DNA of 64,000 nucleotides from [Bacillus] enclensis (GCF_001456935.1 NZ_KQ758490.1:1-64000); one strand, 5' to 3'. Shown: positions 6,882 to 15,664, counted from the first letter of the stretch. Program-made: numbers and translations. The notes: generated from the letters alone by a model not told the origin.

Positions 6882-8159
6882 ATGAAGAAGATGGATTATC
6901 AGAATGTAAAAGGGACGCAGGATTATTTACCGGAGGCGGAAACGGTGAGGCGGAAGATCAGGCGGACGCTCGAGGATGTGTTCATCCAATATGGCTGCAA
7001 GCCGCTTGAGACGCCGATCCTGAATTATACGGAGCTGCTCGCTTCGAAGTACGCCGGAGGGGCTGAAATCCTTGAGGAGATGTACACCTTATCTGACAGG
7101 GGCGGAAGGGATCTGTCACTTCGTTACGACCTGACGATTCCGTTTGCAAAAGTAGCGGCAATGAATCCTGGCCTCAAGATGCCTTTCAAACGCTATGAAA
7201 TCGGCAAGGTGTTCAGGGACGGCCCGATCAAGGCAGGTCGGTTCCGTGAATTCACTCAGTGTGATGTCGATATTGTCGGAGTGGATTCGCAGCTGGCCGA
7301 AGCGGAACTGATGGCGATGGGATTGGAGGCGTTCCGCAGGCTGGGGTTGAATGTTGTGATCCAGTACAACAATCGGAAGCTTCTGACGGGAATCGTGGAA
7401 GTGTTCGGCGTCCCGGCTGACAAGATCAATAAAGCGGTATTGATCCTCGATAAGCTTGAAAAAGTCGGGATCGGGGCGGTTATCTCTGAATTGAGTGAAC
7501 TGCAGGTTTCGGAGGCGGCACAGCGATTAATTGAGCGATTCCTGACGGACAAAGACAATCGGTCCCTCGATTATTTTGTACCATATTCCCGCAGGAATGA
7601 ACTGGTGAAAAAGGGGCTGGAGGAATTGCAGGAGCTGATGTCTGTTATCGATTATCTGGGGATTGATGACCGGTGTGTATTTAACCCGTTCCTGGCAAGA
7701 GGACTTGAAATCTATACCGGAACCATCTATGAACTTTTTTTATCAGACGGATCGATCAAATCAAGCATCGGCAGCGGAGGAAGATATGACAATGCCATCG
7801 GGGGGCTCCTTGGGACGGATGAAACCTTTTCGACGGTCGGCATCTCGTTCGGACTGGACGTCATTTATGCGGCGATTGATGGGAAAGAGTCAGCCACTGA
7901 ACCCGCGCTGGACTATTTTATGATCCCAATGGGAACGGGGAAGGAAGCACTGCTTCTGGCGAATGAACTGAGGGCAGATGGTTACAGAGTAGAATGTGAT
8001 ATGAGCAGCAAAAAACTCGGGAAACTCCTCGATAAAGCAAACAAAGACGGAGTCAGGAACGTCATTATTATTGGAGAAGATGAAGTAAAGAAGAGCAGGT
8101 ATAAGACGAAGGATATGGTGACGGGGGAGGAGAAGGTTTATTCTTATCGGTTTAGGTGA
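6882..8159 (+). CDS. hisS: Histidyl-tRNA synthetase, second-copy (eukaryote/archaea-like) type
   Basis: A 425-residue class II aminoacyl-tRNA synthetase. Motif 2 reads FRDGPIKAGRFREFTQCD and the histidine-binding motif reads GLEIYTGTIYELF; both look more like eukaryotic and archaeal HisRS than the usual bacterial GLDYYTRT form. The C-terminal part (about residues 340-425) is the anticodon-binding domain. It is not next to aspS, the usual partner of the housekeeping gene in Bacillus, so this is probably a second, acquired copy. The start at 6882 follows AGGAG by eight bases. Expression is likely controlled by the upstream His leader-peptide attenuator. Confidence 0.88.
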   Translation: MKKMDYQNVKGTQDYLPEAETVRRKIRRTLEDVFIQYGCKPLETPILNYTELLASKYAGGAEILEEMYTLSDRGGRDLSLRYDLTIPFAKVAAMNPGLKMPFKRYEIGKVFRDGPIKAGRFREFTQCDVDIVGVDSQLAEAELMAMGLEAFRRLGLNVVIQYNNRKLLTGIVEVFGVPADKINKAVLILDKLEKVGIGAVISELSELQVSEAAQRLIERFLTDKDNRSLDYFVPYSRRNELVKKGLEELQELMSVIDYLGIDDRCVFNPFLARGLEIYTGTIYELFLSDGSIKSSIGSGGRYDNAIGGLLGTDETFSTVGISFGLDVIYAAIDGKESATEPALDYFMIPMGTGKEALLLANELRADGYRVECDMSSKKLGKLLDKANKDGVRNVIIIGEDEVKKSRYKTKDMVTGEEKVYSYRFR

Positions 8160-8325
8160 GCGGTGGTGGGGGCAAGGAGAAATTATGGTTAAAATAGAGC
8201 TGCGTTACCTGTCACATTGGATATTTTTTACTAAATATGAGTTTTTATTGTAAATCTAAGAGATTTTTAAACCGCAATAAGGCAAACTTCCAAAAGAGCG
8301 GACGACTAAGGTTTTAATAGCAAGA

Positions 8326-8395
8326 TTATTAATATATTTATTTTTATTGTGCCGCTTTCATGGTAATTGCGCCACTTGTCGAATTTTCTTTGCGG
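8326..8395 (+). repeat. 20-bp periodic array, class I (short copy), with end cap
   Basis: Two units of the TTATTGCGCCACTTTTC type with their CC marks at 8352 and 8372, exactly 20 bp apart. They are preceded by ATTAATATATTT and closed by the cap GCCACTTGTCGAATTTTCTT. The 315 bp between hisS and the SdpI-family gene contain this array and the palindromic repeat at 8444, and no gene that I can support. Confidence 0.7.
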
Positions 8396-8443
8396 CTCGA
8401 TGATGCCCCTAGCCAGACACGTTCACGAAAACCCTAACTAAAA

Positions 8444-8472
8444 TGGGTCAAGGGACCTGTCCCCCTGACCCG
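8444..8472. repeat. GGGTCA/GGACAGGTACC dispersed repeat, copy 3
   Basis: GGGTCAAGGGACCTGTCCCC followed by CTGACCCG. The outer GGGTCA/TGACCC arms are perfectly inverted, so the copy is a full palindrome. It sits three bases from the stop of the convergent SdpI-family gene. Confidence 0.85.
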
Positions 8473-8474
8473 CA

Positions 8475-8807
8475 TCACATCCTGTTGGAGTAGAGTAAGA
8501 CTTGAATTGTGGGAATGATGATGATCAGGCATGGCATGAATGTCAGGAAGATGGATAACGGTTCGGAAAAAGGGGCTAGGAAAATGGAGACGATCCCTGC
8601 AATCAGCAAAGGGATGGACCACATGATAAATCGTTTAGCCCCGAATCTGTTGATTTTGTACCACATTTCGTCAGACTCGAATGATCTGCCGATCCGCATG
8701 CCATAGAAGTGATTCATCTTTATTTTTCCCTTGTATAGGGGAATGTTCAATCCGATTAATAACAAAGCGACTGCGATATTTGTAAGGGCGGGACCAAGGT
8801 TTTCCAT
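8475..8807 (-). CDS. SdpI-family membrane protein
   Basis: A 110-residue protein with three hydrophobic segments (about residues 5-25, 60-78 and 84-104) and the SdpI-family signature FYGMRIGRSFESDEMWYKIN, then a conserved NRFGAK. SdpI itself is the immunity protein against the SDP cannibalism toxin in B. subtilis, but most family members have unknown roles. The start at 8807 is chosen because GGAAGGAG lies eight bases upstream; earlier in-frame codons overlap that site. No toxin gene is adjacent, so a general membrane role is as likely as immunity. Confidence 0.75.
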   Translation of the reverse strand: MENLGPALTNIAVALLLIGLNIPLYKGKIKMNHFYGMRIGRSFESDEMWYKINRFGAKRFIMWSIPLLIAGIVSIFLAPFSEPLSIFLTFMPCLIIIIPTIQVLLYSNRM

Positions 8808-9006
8808 TGTCATCACTCCTTCCAAGCTAACTTTCCCCTAATCATAATTCCTCCATTTTAGCTTTTTGGTCGAACACTTGCCGTTTTCTACATTCGATAC
8901 ATCTAGAAAAATATCCTTTGTGTGACTGAAGTTTCTTATAAAATTTTCTGAGTTTACTAATTTTTATCAGGTAATATTTGGTACAATCAAAGTGAGGTGA
9001 TTCATT

Positions 9007-9624
9007 GTGGAACCGAAATGGCTGGAATGGGCGAAACAGCTGCAGGCAATCTCGCAGGCTGGGTTGACCTATTCCAAGGATGTATATGACTTGGAACGAT
9101 TTGAAATGATCCGGGAGATGAGCGTTGAAATGATGGCTCAGAATACCGAGATGGATGAAACGTTGATACGGGATTTGTTTGCCGGTGAAACAGGGTATGC
9201 CACACCGAAAGTGGATATCCGGGCGGTCGTATTCAAGGAAAATAAACTATTGATGGTCAGGGAAACGACTGACGGAGACTGGTCGCTTCCGGGCGGCTGG
9301 GGTGACATTGGACATTCTCCGGGTGAAGTAGCGGTGAAGGAAGTAAAGGAAGAAGCCGGGTTTGACGTTAAGGCTGTGAAACTGCTTGGTGTGCTGGATA
9401 AAAAATGCCACCCGCATCCTCCATCGCCTTATCATGTGTATAAACTATTCATCCTGTGTGACATCATCGGAGGGAAGCCGGAAGAAGGAATCGAAACGAG
9501 CGCCGTTGGTTTCTTTGCGGAAGATGAATTGCCGCCGTTATCAGTAGCGAGGAATACAGAGTCGCAGATTAAGATGATGTTCAGACATTTGTACCATCCA
9601 GGGGAAGATGTGTTTTTTGATTAA
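9007..9624 (+). CDS. NUDIX hydrolase with N-terminal extension domain (ADP-ribose pyrophosphatase-like)
   Basis: A 205-residue protein. The first 65 residues (WLEWAKQLQAISQAGLTYSK...) match the helical N-terminal domain seen in a subset of NUDIX enzymes. The NUDIX box follows as GGWGDIGHSPGEVAVKEVKEE plus AGF (about residues 96-120), with the usual REXXEE Arg replaced by Lys. Such proteins cleave nucleoside diphosphate-linked substrates, often ADP-ribose or CDP-choline; the exact substrate is not readable. GTG start with GAGGTG seven bases upstream. The small lipoprotein gene follows after 23 bp. Confidence 0.85.
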   Translation: MEPKWLEWAKQLQAISQAGLTYSKDVYDLERFEMIREMSVEMMAQNTEMDETLIRDLFAGETGYATPKVDIRAVVFKENKLLMVRETTDGDWSLPGGWGDIGHSPGEVAVKEVKEEAGFDVKAVKLLGVLDKKCHPHPPSPYHVYKLFILCDIIGGKPEEGIETSAVGFFAEDELPPLSVARNTESQIKMMFRHLYHPGEDVFFD

Positions 9625-9647
9625 ATTTATCCATGTGGGAAGGTTCA

Positions 9648-9962
9648 GTGAAACTCTCTATGAGATTATGTATCTTTGTTTTGACGGGCTTTTTACTGGC
9701 GGCATGTCATACCTCTGGATCGGGGGACAAAAACAATGCTGTTTCTGCATCATTCAAAGGTAAGATAGAAGAAATCTTTGAAAACAGAGCCATAGTCCAA
9801 GTTGAAAACGGGAATATCACTGGGCGGGTATTTATCGATCTATCAGTGAATAAAACAGTGAACTTTCAAGTAGGTGACAAGATAAAAGTGGGATATGACG
9901 GGCAAATTAGGGAGTCGGATCCTGCACAGGTAAATACTCTATCAGTAAAGAGGATGGAGTAG
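9648..9962 (+). CDS. Small lipoprotein, DUF3221/YobA-like
   Basis: About 104 residues with a signal peptide ending in the lipobox LLAAC (Cys around residue 19) and a soluble domain of about 75 residues rich in beta-strand residues, with KGKIEEIFENRAIVQVENG and VGDKIKVGYDGQI. This resembles the OB-like DUF3221 proteins of Bacillus. The GTG at 9648 fits the signal-peptide length; an ATG at 9633 in the same frame is an alternative. It would be anchored on the outer face of the membrane. Function unknown. Confidence 0.65.
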   Translation: MKLSMRLCIFVLTGFLLAACHTSGSGDKNNAVSASFKGKIEEIFENRAIVQVENGNITGRVFIDLSVNKTVNFQVGDKIKVGYDGQIRESDPAQVNTLSVKRME

Positions 9963-10011
9963 CTGCATTCCGTTTATCAAATTACCATTCCATAGAAATT
10001 AGGAGGAAGCC

Positions 10012-10392
10012 ATGAAAGGTAAAGAATTAGAAGAGGCAATTGACTTTAAAAAGTTAACCATTGTGGAACTGCAGATAAAAATCGAGGAACTTAAAGAAAA
10101 GTATCCTGAAGCAAACAAGCTGGTATATGTAACCCAATCCGCATTGATCGAAGCTGATTTTCAGATGGAGCTGGCAGAACACTTGGAAGAGGAACCTATA
10201 CTGGGTCGTTCATTGCAAGAGTACGAGATTAGACCGGAAATTGATATTAAGGAAAAGACTATCGTCAATCTATCTGCTTGTATTTATTTGAAAGACGTTA
10301 AGCTGATACCATTTTCTTCACCGAACGAACCTACATATCTGGAAGAGTTTATTTTATTTTCCGATCACCTGCTGGGAATCACCATGAAGTGA
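10012..10392 (+). CDS. Conserved hypothetical protein
   Basis: A 126-residue acidic, probably cytoplasmic protein with an N-terminal amphipathic helical region (ELQIKIEELKEKYPEA) and a mixed C-terminal half. I do not recognise a family. AGGAGGA lies eight bases before the ATG, so translation is well supported. It stands 33 bp before the second NUDIX gene and could share its transcript. Confidence 0.65.
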   Translation: MKGKELEEAIDFKKLTIVELQIKIEELKEKYPEANKLVYVTQSALIEADFQMELAEHLEEEPILGRSLQEYEIRPEIDIKEKTIVNLSACIYLKDVKLIPFSSPNEPTYLEEFILFSDHLLGITMK

Positions 10393-10425
10393 TTCACCGA
10401 AAGTTCGCCAAGGAGGTTACTACAT

Positions 10426-10902
10426 ATGGATTACGTAAAAGACCTGCGGAAAAAAGTCGGAAGCAGACCATTGATCTTAACCGGCTCTGTTACCTTGATC
10501 ATGAATGAATTCAATGAACTTCTCCTCCAGCATAGGGTCGACGGCGGCTGGGGGCTGCCCGGCGGATTGATGGAACTCGGGGAAAGCCTGGAGGATACGG
10601 CAAGGAGAGAAGTGAAAGAGGAAATCGGACTCCAAGTGGGTGAACTGAAGCTGCTGGGCATATTTTCAGGACCTGATTATTATTTTAAAGTAGCAAACGG
10701 AGATGAATTATATTCAGTCACTGCAGTATTTGTTACTAGGGATGCAAAAGGGGAGATTTGTATGGAACCGGAAGAATCCATAGAGTTAAAGTATTTCAAA
10801 CTGAATGAATTGCCAGATGGATTAACGGAGGAATACAGGAGTTATGTTCTGCCTTATGTCGATGAGATGGCTGCGAATGAGCCGGAGGGACAGGTACCTT
10901 GA
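10426..10902 (+). CDS. NUDIX hydrolase (MutT-like)
   Basis: A 158-residue cytoplasmic hydrolase with a textbook NUDIX box: GG, LMELGES, LEDTARREVKEE and IGL (about residues 44-67). The preceding strand reads VTLIMNEFNELLLQHRVDGG. Substrate undetermined; the family removes oxidised or non-canonical nucleotides or cleaves nucleotide sugars. The last residues, EGQVP, and the stop codon come from a copy of the dispersed GGGACAGGTACCTTGACCC repeat (10885-10906), so the native C-terminus has probably been replaced. Confidence 0.88.
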   Translation: MDYVKDLRKKVGSRPLILTGSVTLIMNEFNELLLQHRVDGGWGLPGGLMELGESLEDTARREVKEEIGLQVGELKLLGIFSGPDYYFKVANGDELYSVTAVFVTRDAKGEICMEPEESIELKYFKLNELPDGLTEEYRSYVLPYVDEMAANEPEGQVP

Positions 10903-10906
10903 CCCA
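10885..10906. repeat. Dispersed palindromic repeat, copy 4 (overlaps gene 3' end)
   Basis: GAGGGACAGGTACCTTGACC lies across the stop codon of the NUDIX gene and supplies its last codons. Confidence 0.8.
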
Positions 10907-10947
10907 GCAAAGATCGTCATTATTCAACCGGAAAGGGGGAACTTAGT

Positions 10948-11376
10948 GTGAAATTGAAACCTGTTTTCTTTATGTTTTGCATTTTTGCGGCAGTCTGTTT
11001 AACCAGCTGCAGGGAAGAAAGTGATGATACAGCCATATTGGACTCCGAGCCAGTTGAAAAAGTGTCGATGCAAGGTACAGAAGGCAAATTCGAAATCGTT
11101 AAGGTGAATGGAACATCCGAAGAACCACCATTCCCGGTTGGAGAGGGCCGTCATTATGAGGTCTATTTTTCAGATGACTCGATTGAGGTTAACGGAAAAA
11201 AGTATAGTATGACGGCAACCCACAAGGAAACGGGAGAGACCGTCGACCTTTATGAAGCGGTAATTAACAACAACAGGAGCGGCGCCAAATTCGCATTGGA
11301 AAAAACGGGGATCTGGAAGATTGAAGTAGCTGTAGATGGAGAGCATTATACAGGCTTTGACATTGAAGCAGAGTAG
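10948..11376 (+). CDS. Putative lipoprotein
   Basis: A 142-residue protein starting at GTG, with GGGGGA seven bases upstream. It has a hydrophobic signal segment and the lipobox LTSC at about residue 21, then an acidic linker and a domain of about 100 residues with alternating strands (IVKVNGT, YSMTATHKETGETVDLYEAV, WKIEVAVDG), suggesting a beta-sandwich. It would be exported and membrane-anchored. No family recognised. Confidence 0.7.
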   Translation: MKLKPVFFMFCIFAAVCLTSCREESDDTAILDSEPVEKVSMQGTEGKFEIVKVNGTSEEPPFPVGEGRHYEVYFSDDSIEVNGKKYSMTATHKETGETVDLYEAVINNNRSGAKFALEKTGIWKIEVAVDGEHYTGFDIEAE

Positions 11377-11488
11377 GAAAGAGGAGAGAAGTAGTAAAGA
11401 GTGTGCTGGTCTGCTATTAAGTAAGTGACATGACTGTTTTAAAACTATTTGGAATCATTTTAGCATTTATGGGGGCAGGTGGGGAGCC

Positions 11489-11809
11489 ATGATAATTTTA
11501 GCGTTTTGTAATATATTCTTAGGAATTGCAACCATTGTTATGCTTTCAAAGGGGTGGGAAAAATTTGATAGCTGGGTGTACAGAAGGTTTTCTGCAGCTT
11601 TTAATCAAATGACCTTATTCCTGTTCATAAGCTTGTTTTTATTTATATTATTCACAGTCATAACCGTTTTGATTGGGACCTTGAATCATTTCAGTCTGAT
11701 TAACACATTCTTTGTAGCCAGCTTTATTCTACTCTGCGTCAATTTCTTCTCGCCGTACTATTCCAGTCACATGGTGAATGAAGAAAGAGTGTTCATGAGT
11801 ATGCAGTGA
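11489..11809 (+). CDS. Small membrane protein of unknown function
   Basis: A 106-residue protein with three hydrophobic helices (about residues 1-19, 42-66 and 71-90) and short polar links. A GGGGAG site lies four bases before the ATG. It is followed by a four-base overlapping frame (11806-11922), so the two may be translated together. No family recognised. Confidence 0.6.
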   Translation: MIILAFCNIFLGIATIVMLSKGWEKFDSWVYRRFSAAFNQMTLFLFISLFLFILFTVITVLIGTLNHFSLINTFFVASFILLCVNFFSPYYSSHMVNEERVFMSMQ

Positions 11810-11922
11810 AAATTCCCAATGATACGTCCGTGACGGTATTTGATTTAAAAATGACCCCATTCTTGATTGCTTCACTTGGCATTGTGGCGGTCACTGCAGT
11901 TGTGACGATTGCAATGATCTAA
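11806..11922 (+). CDS. Possible translationally coupled single-helix peptide
   Basis: A 38-codon frame beginning at a GTG that overlaps the previous stop (GTGA). It encodes a polar start and one clear membrane helix, roughly LIASLGIVAVTAVVTIAMI. There is no independent ribosome binding site, so it could be a real coupled micropeptide or the C-terminal remnant of a longer membrane protein. Confidence 0.35.
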   Translation: MKIPNDTSVTVFDLKMTPFLIASLGIVAVTAVVTIAMI

Positions 11923-12051
11923 CATTCTGGCTTCTGTAGAAGAAATAAACTTGAATTGCTATTTATAAGACAGACAGGAGTGAATTTTACAGACGAAGCA
12001 TCAGTTTTTTAAAGAGTGACTTTATATTGAGCCTCTCATATTGTATTCAAG

Positions 12052-12190
12052 CAGTTATCGTACCGCTGTCAGGATAATTGCACCTCTTATTCAAATTATC
12101 GTGGCACTTTCCATATAATTGTGCCCCTTAATCAAATTATTGCGCCGCTTTTCCAGATTATCGAGCCACTTGTCGAATTTTCTTTGCGGG
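12052..12190 (+). repeat. 20-bp periodic array, class I, six units with end cap
   Basis: Six degenerate units of TTATTGCGCCACTTTTCNAA type. Their CC or equivalent marks stand at 12063, 12083, 12103, 12124, 12145 and 12166, a spacing of 20-21 bp. The last unit runs into GCCACTTGTCGAATTTTCTT TGCGG, the same cap as at 8371. The 387 bp between 11922 and the next gene hold this array and no supportable gene. Confidence 0.8.
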
Positions 12191-12309
12191 GTGATTTACT
12201 TTTCCTAATAGCCAATGGGAGCCCATTCTGTTTGATCATCGCCGGGCTGGCCGCCTAACAAAAAAGCCTTCTTTAAAGAAATTTAAAATATAACATTAAG
12301 GAGTATTAT

Positions 12310-13440
12310 ATGAATCAATCAATTACCAGCAAACTAGACAGTATATCGGATTATATAAAACAGATCATGATAGATCAGGGTGGAGTCGGTTTGAGTGTTG
12401 CCATTGTGAAAGGCGCTGACACAATCTATTCCAAAGGGTTTGGATATTCAAGGATTCAGCCTGGCATCCCAATTGATGGAGACACTGTGATGAGCATTCA
12501 AAGTATTTCAAAGAATTTCATGGCACTTTCTATCATGCAGCTAGTCGAAAGCAACAAGGTTTCATTGGATGATCCAGTTGTTCAGCATCTCCCATATTTT
12601 AGAACGAAGGATAAACAGCAAAGCGATGTGATCACGATACGCCACGTCTTGTCGCATACTGCAGGTTTTCCTTCAGATTTAGGGATCGGTAATATGACGG
12701 CTCCGAATGTCAGAGAAATATTTTCGGATACCCCGACTGAATTTCAAGAAGCATTAGACTACTATAACCTTACCGAAGAAGAGATTGATTCGGTGAAAAC
12801 AAGGGAAGACATCACGAAGTGGTTTGAGAAAGTAGAATTGGAGTACCCGGCTGGGCAGGGTTGGAACTATTGTACGGATGCATATGTGATCCTGGGAGAC
12901 TTATTTGAAAAAGTGACAGGGATAAAATGGGAAAGCCATCTTGAAGATAATATCCTTGCACCATTGAAAATGCAACGAACTAAGAGTGAACCGAATGAAG
13001 TTGAAAGAGATGCCAATAGTGCCAGGTACTATCTGGGAAAGGAGAAAACTGAAACTCCTTTTCCAAAAAACACACTGTCTGCACCCATTGGGTATTTGTA
13101 TTCTACAGCGAATGATCTGGCGAAATATCTTTCCTTTCATTTGACAAAACAACCGGATATTTTATCTTCAGAATTAGTTGCGGAAATGCAGAAGCCTGTC
13201 CACCTTGTCAGGGAGGAATGGCGGTTCGGAAGTAAGTTCAGAAGTTACGGACTTGCATGGTTTACAGACCGGTACAAAGGGTTGGGGATTGTTGAACATG
13301 GAGGCGGCCAGATGGCTGTAAGATCTTTGGTGTCAATCATTCCCGAGCTTAACTTGGGAGTGGTTGTTTTACTTAATTTTGACGGAACAGCACATCATGA
13401 CATTTGTGATAAGATCATCGACGTTTTTGCCGATTTCTAA
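12310..13440 (+). CDS. Serine hydrolase, beta-lactamase/PBP4* family
   Basis: A 376-residue class C beta-lactamase-fold hydrolase. The nucleophile lies in SISK (SxxK, about residue 64), with HVLSHTAG (about 111) typical of the family and HGGG near residue 336 as the third motif. The second motif, normally YxN, here appears as YCT in NYCTDAY, a variation that may alter substrate use. There is no signal peptide, so it is probably cytoplasmic: an esterase or D-amino-acid-peptide hydrolase, not a secreted beta-lactamase. AAGGAG precedes the ATG by eight bases. Monocistronic. Confidence 0.85.
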   Translation: MNQSITSKLDSISDYIKQIMIDQGGVGLSVAIVKGADTIYSKGFGYSRIQPGIPIDGDTVMSIQSISKNFMALSIMQLVESNKVSLDDPVVQHLPYFRTKDKQQSDVITIRHVLSHTAGFPSDLGIGNMTAPNVREIFSDTPTEFQEALDYYNLTEEEIDSVKTREDITKWFEKVELEYPAGQGWNYCTDAYVILGDLFEKVTGIKWESHLEDNILAPLKMQRTKSEPNEVERDANSARYYLGKEKTETPFPKNTLSAPIGYLYSTANDLAKYLSFHLTKQPDILSSELVAEMQKPVHLVREEWRFGSKFRSYGLAWFTDRYKGLGIVEHGGGQMAVRSLVSIIPELNLGVVVLLNFDGTAHHDICDKIIDVFADF

Positions 13441-13540
13441 GGTTGCTAATTATTTATCCGCTTAAACCTAAAACTGCTTCATTTCTGCGGTAAATGTGAA
13501 AACACGTTCAGGGACTGCATAACAGTCAACCGGTAATATA

Positions 13541-13570
13541 AAAGGAGCCGGTATGCAAATCCGGCTCCCT
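13541..13570. terminator. Intrinsic terminator-like hairpin between convergent genes
   Basis: GGAGCCGG and CCGGCTCC with an eight-base loop, flanked by A- and T-rich sequence, lie between the serine hydrolase gene and the convergent DUF3189 gene. Confidence 0.75.
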
Positions 13571-13574
13571 TCAG

Positions 13575-14087
13575 TTACTTATACATTTCATTCTCTAAAA
13601 CGATTACATTATCCCTGCAAGGGATTTTTGCTGTTTCTTTCGTATTTTCCACCAAGCGATAGATATTGTCACAGCATTGCTGAGCGCCTCTTACCAATAA
13701 AGGTACTCCAAGTGAATCGATTTTCATCGTTCTCGATAAGAACCCGCCGATTGACATCGGAATCGGGACTGTGGGGGAAGTGTTTGAGAAGATGATCTTT
13801 TCATCAAAATGGAATCGATGCTGTAGCAGTATCGTCAGTTCCTTTAATGCAGGCACAACGAGTTTGTTCCGTTTTCTTCCGATTGTATACACGGGATTGC
13901 CCTCATCATCGATTCCATGAAAAATCAGCTTTCCGAAATCCTTCTTTGTAAGTTGATTGAAGTACGGTACATTCAATATCTCTTCTGATGTAAGAACTCT
14001 TTCGGACTGAGGCAGTTTTTTTAAGTGGTATGCGGCAGCAAGGGATGTTGTATGAGTCCCGCCAAAATCGTTATATATGTATATCAT
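13575..14087 (-). CDS. DUF3189-family protein
   Basis: A 170-residue protein beginning MIYIYNDFGGTHTTSLAAAYH, the DUF3189 hallmark (a P-loop-like start, GGTHTT), with AAYHLKKLP following. The rest has alternating helices and strands. It is a cytoplasmic protein of unknown function common in Bacillaceae. No strong ribosome binding site is visible, but the family N-terminus coincides with this start. Confidence 0.75.
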   Translation of the reverse strand: MIYIYNDFGGTHTTSLAAAYHLKKLPQSERVLTSEEILNVPYFNQLTKKDFGKLIFHGIDDEGNPVYTIGRKRNKLVVPALKELTILLQHRFHFDEKIIFSNTSPTVPIPMSIGGFLSRTMKIDSLGVPLLVRGAQQCCDNIYRLVENTKETAKIPCRDNVIVLENEMYK

Positions 14088-14398
14088 CAGGGAACCAATC
14101 CTTATTCGTTTGTGTCTTGGGATAACCGGTCACTACTTTTACCGCTTACTGTGTCTTACCCACATTATTATGTGACGTTGAATCACTGATTATGCAGGCA
14201 TGTATACCTGCTTGAGACGTTTGGATTTTTTTGCATTCACTAGATAGGCGGTTTTATGCATTTTATTGGGAAATGGGCCTCGGTACCTGTCCCCAGGGCT
14301 TCTTTTTGAAGGTTCGTTGAAGGGATATTGGAAAAAGATGTCGAAGTTTTAGGGTAGATGACTAAAATATCGTGCTTTTGTCCTAAAGGGGTTCTTGT
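14088..14398. other. Intergenic region without a gene
   Basis: About 310 bp between divergent genes. It holds a small GCAGG/CCTGC hairpin (14194-14211) and copy 5 of the dispersed palindromic repeat at 14274-14300 (GGTACCTGTCCCC). No other feature can be supported. It must contain the promoters of both flanking genes. Confidence 0.5.
14274..14300. repeat. Dispersed palindromic repeat, copy 5
   Basis: TGGGCCTCGGTACCTGTCCC then CAGGGCT. It is in the inverse orientation to copies 1 and 2. Confidence 0.75.
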
Positions 14399-15664
14399 AT
14401 GTTAGAGACGGTCCACCATTTAATTTTGCATGTTGTATTTATTTTATTTACTATTCTTCTGTTTCAGATGTTTGCAAGGGAATCAGAACTTGGCCCAAAA
14501 GGGTTCAATCTGCAGTTTCTGGCCATGAATATGGTGATTGTCGTGTTTACGATGGTTTTTCCCGTGGTTTATTCCAGTGGATATGTGTATGACTTTAAAG
14601 TGGTCCCGGTCATCCTCGCCTTTATCTATGGAGGAAAGAGAGCGGGATATGCCATGGTGATCGTACTCTTGGCATTCAGTTTTCTTACCGGCCATGTCTT
14701 CGATAACTTACTGGTGAATTATGCGATTTACAGCTTGCTCCTTATCCCATTCTCAAAATGGTATAGAAAAGCTGAATGGAAAAAGAAGCTTCTTATGATT
14801 ACCTTATTTTATTTGTTGGTTCCGGGTACAAGAGCCATTTTCTTGCTTTTAAAAGGTATGCTGGAGCAGCTTCCGCTATTGCTGAGCTCCACAGTGGTTA
14901 TTTGGCTGACACTATTAATCAGTATTTATCTCATCGAAAACAGGCTGGAGCAGGCAAGGATCAAAAAGGAACTGATAAAAGCGGAAAAATTCAATGTGGT
15001 CAGTCAGCTGGCGGCATCAGTCGCACATGAAATCCGGAATCCGATGACGACGGTCAGAGGATTCATGCAGCTCCTGCAGGGAGAAGGTCTGTCGAAGGAA
15101 CAAAAAACCTTCATCAAGATTTCCATCCAGGAACTGGACCGGGCGCAGGAAGTGATCAATCAATATCTCTCACTCGCCAAGCCGCAGACGGAAGAATACG
15201 AAGTCTTCAGTCTGAGCGAGGCCATGAGTGAATCCGTTGAAGTTATGTCCACGTATGCAGTCATGAACAGTATTGAAATAAAGAAAGACATCGAGGAAGG
15301 GCTTATGGGAAAAGGCTTGAAGATTGAAATCCAGCAAGTTTTCATTAATATCCTGAAAAATGCAATCGAAGCCATAAAGGAAAACGGTGAAATAATGGCT
15401 GCTGCAGCACGGAACAAAGACGGCCAGATCGTCATCACCATCAAAGACAACGGAGCAGGTATGCCCCCGGAACAACTCAAAGTCCTTGGAAGCCCTTATT
15501 ACTCCACAAAAGAAAAAGGAACAGGCCTCGGCCTCACCGTCTGCTACCAAATCGTCAAACGCATGAAAGGCGAAATCATCGTCAAAAGCGAACTCGGCAA
15601 TGGCACAACGTTCACCATCATCCTGCCTGGGACATGTAGCGGGCAGGGGGGACAGGTGCGTTGA
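14399..15664 (+). CDS. Membrane sensor histidine kinase (5TM, KinB/NtrB-like)
   Basis: A 421-residue kinase. The N-terminal 185 residues contain about six hydrophobic segments with a 5TM-5TMR-LYT-like pattern (VVPVILAFIYGGKRAGYAM). The transmitter follows: H-box ASVAHEIRNPMTTVRGF (about residue 208), N-box NILKNAIEAI, G1 DNGAGMP and G2 GTGLGLTV. This architecture is used by sporulation phosphorelay kinases of Bacillus, but no cognate regulator is adjacent, so the partner is unknown. The natural end at TFTIILP is extended by CSGQGGQVR, encoded by a dispersed repeat copy (15641-15668). Confidence 0.88.
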   Translation: MLETVHHLILHVVFILFTILLFQMFARESELGPKGFNLQFLAMNMVIVVFTMVFPVVYSSGYVYDFKVVPVILAFIYGGKRAGYAMVIVLLAFSFLTGHVFDNLLVNYAIYSLLLIPFSKWYRKAEWKKKLLMITLFYLLVPGTRAIFLLLKGMLEQLPLLLSSTVVIWLTLLISIYLIENRLEQARIKKELIKAEKFNVVSQLAASVAHEIRNPMTTVRGFMQLLQGEGLSKEQKTFIKISIQELDRAQEVINQYLSLAKPQTEEYEVFSLSEAMSESVEVMSTYAVMNSIEIKKDIEEGLMGKGLKIEIQQVFINILKNAIEAIKENGEIMAAAARNKDGQIVITIKDNGAGMPPEQLKVLGSPYYSTKEKGTGLGLTVCYQIVKRMKGEIIVKSELGNGTTFTIILPGTCSGQGGQVR

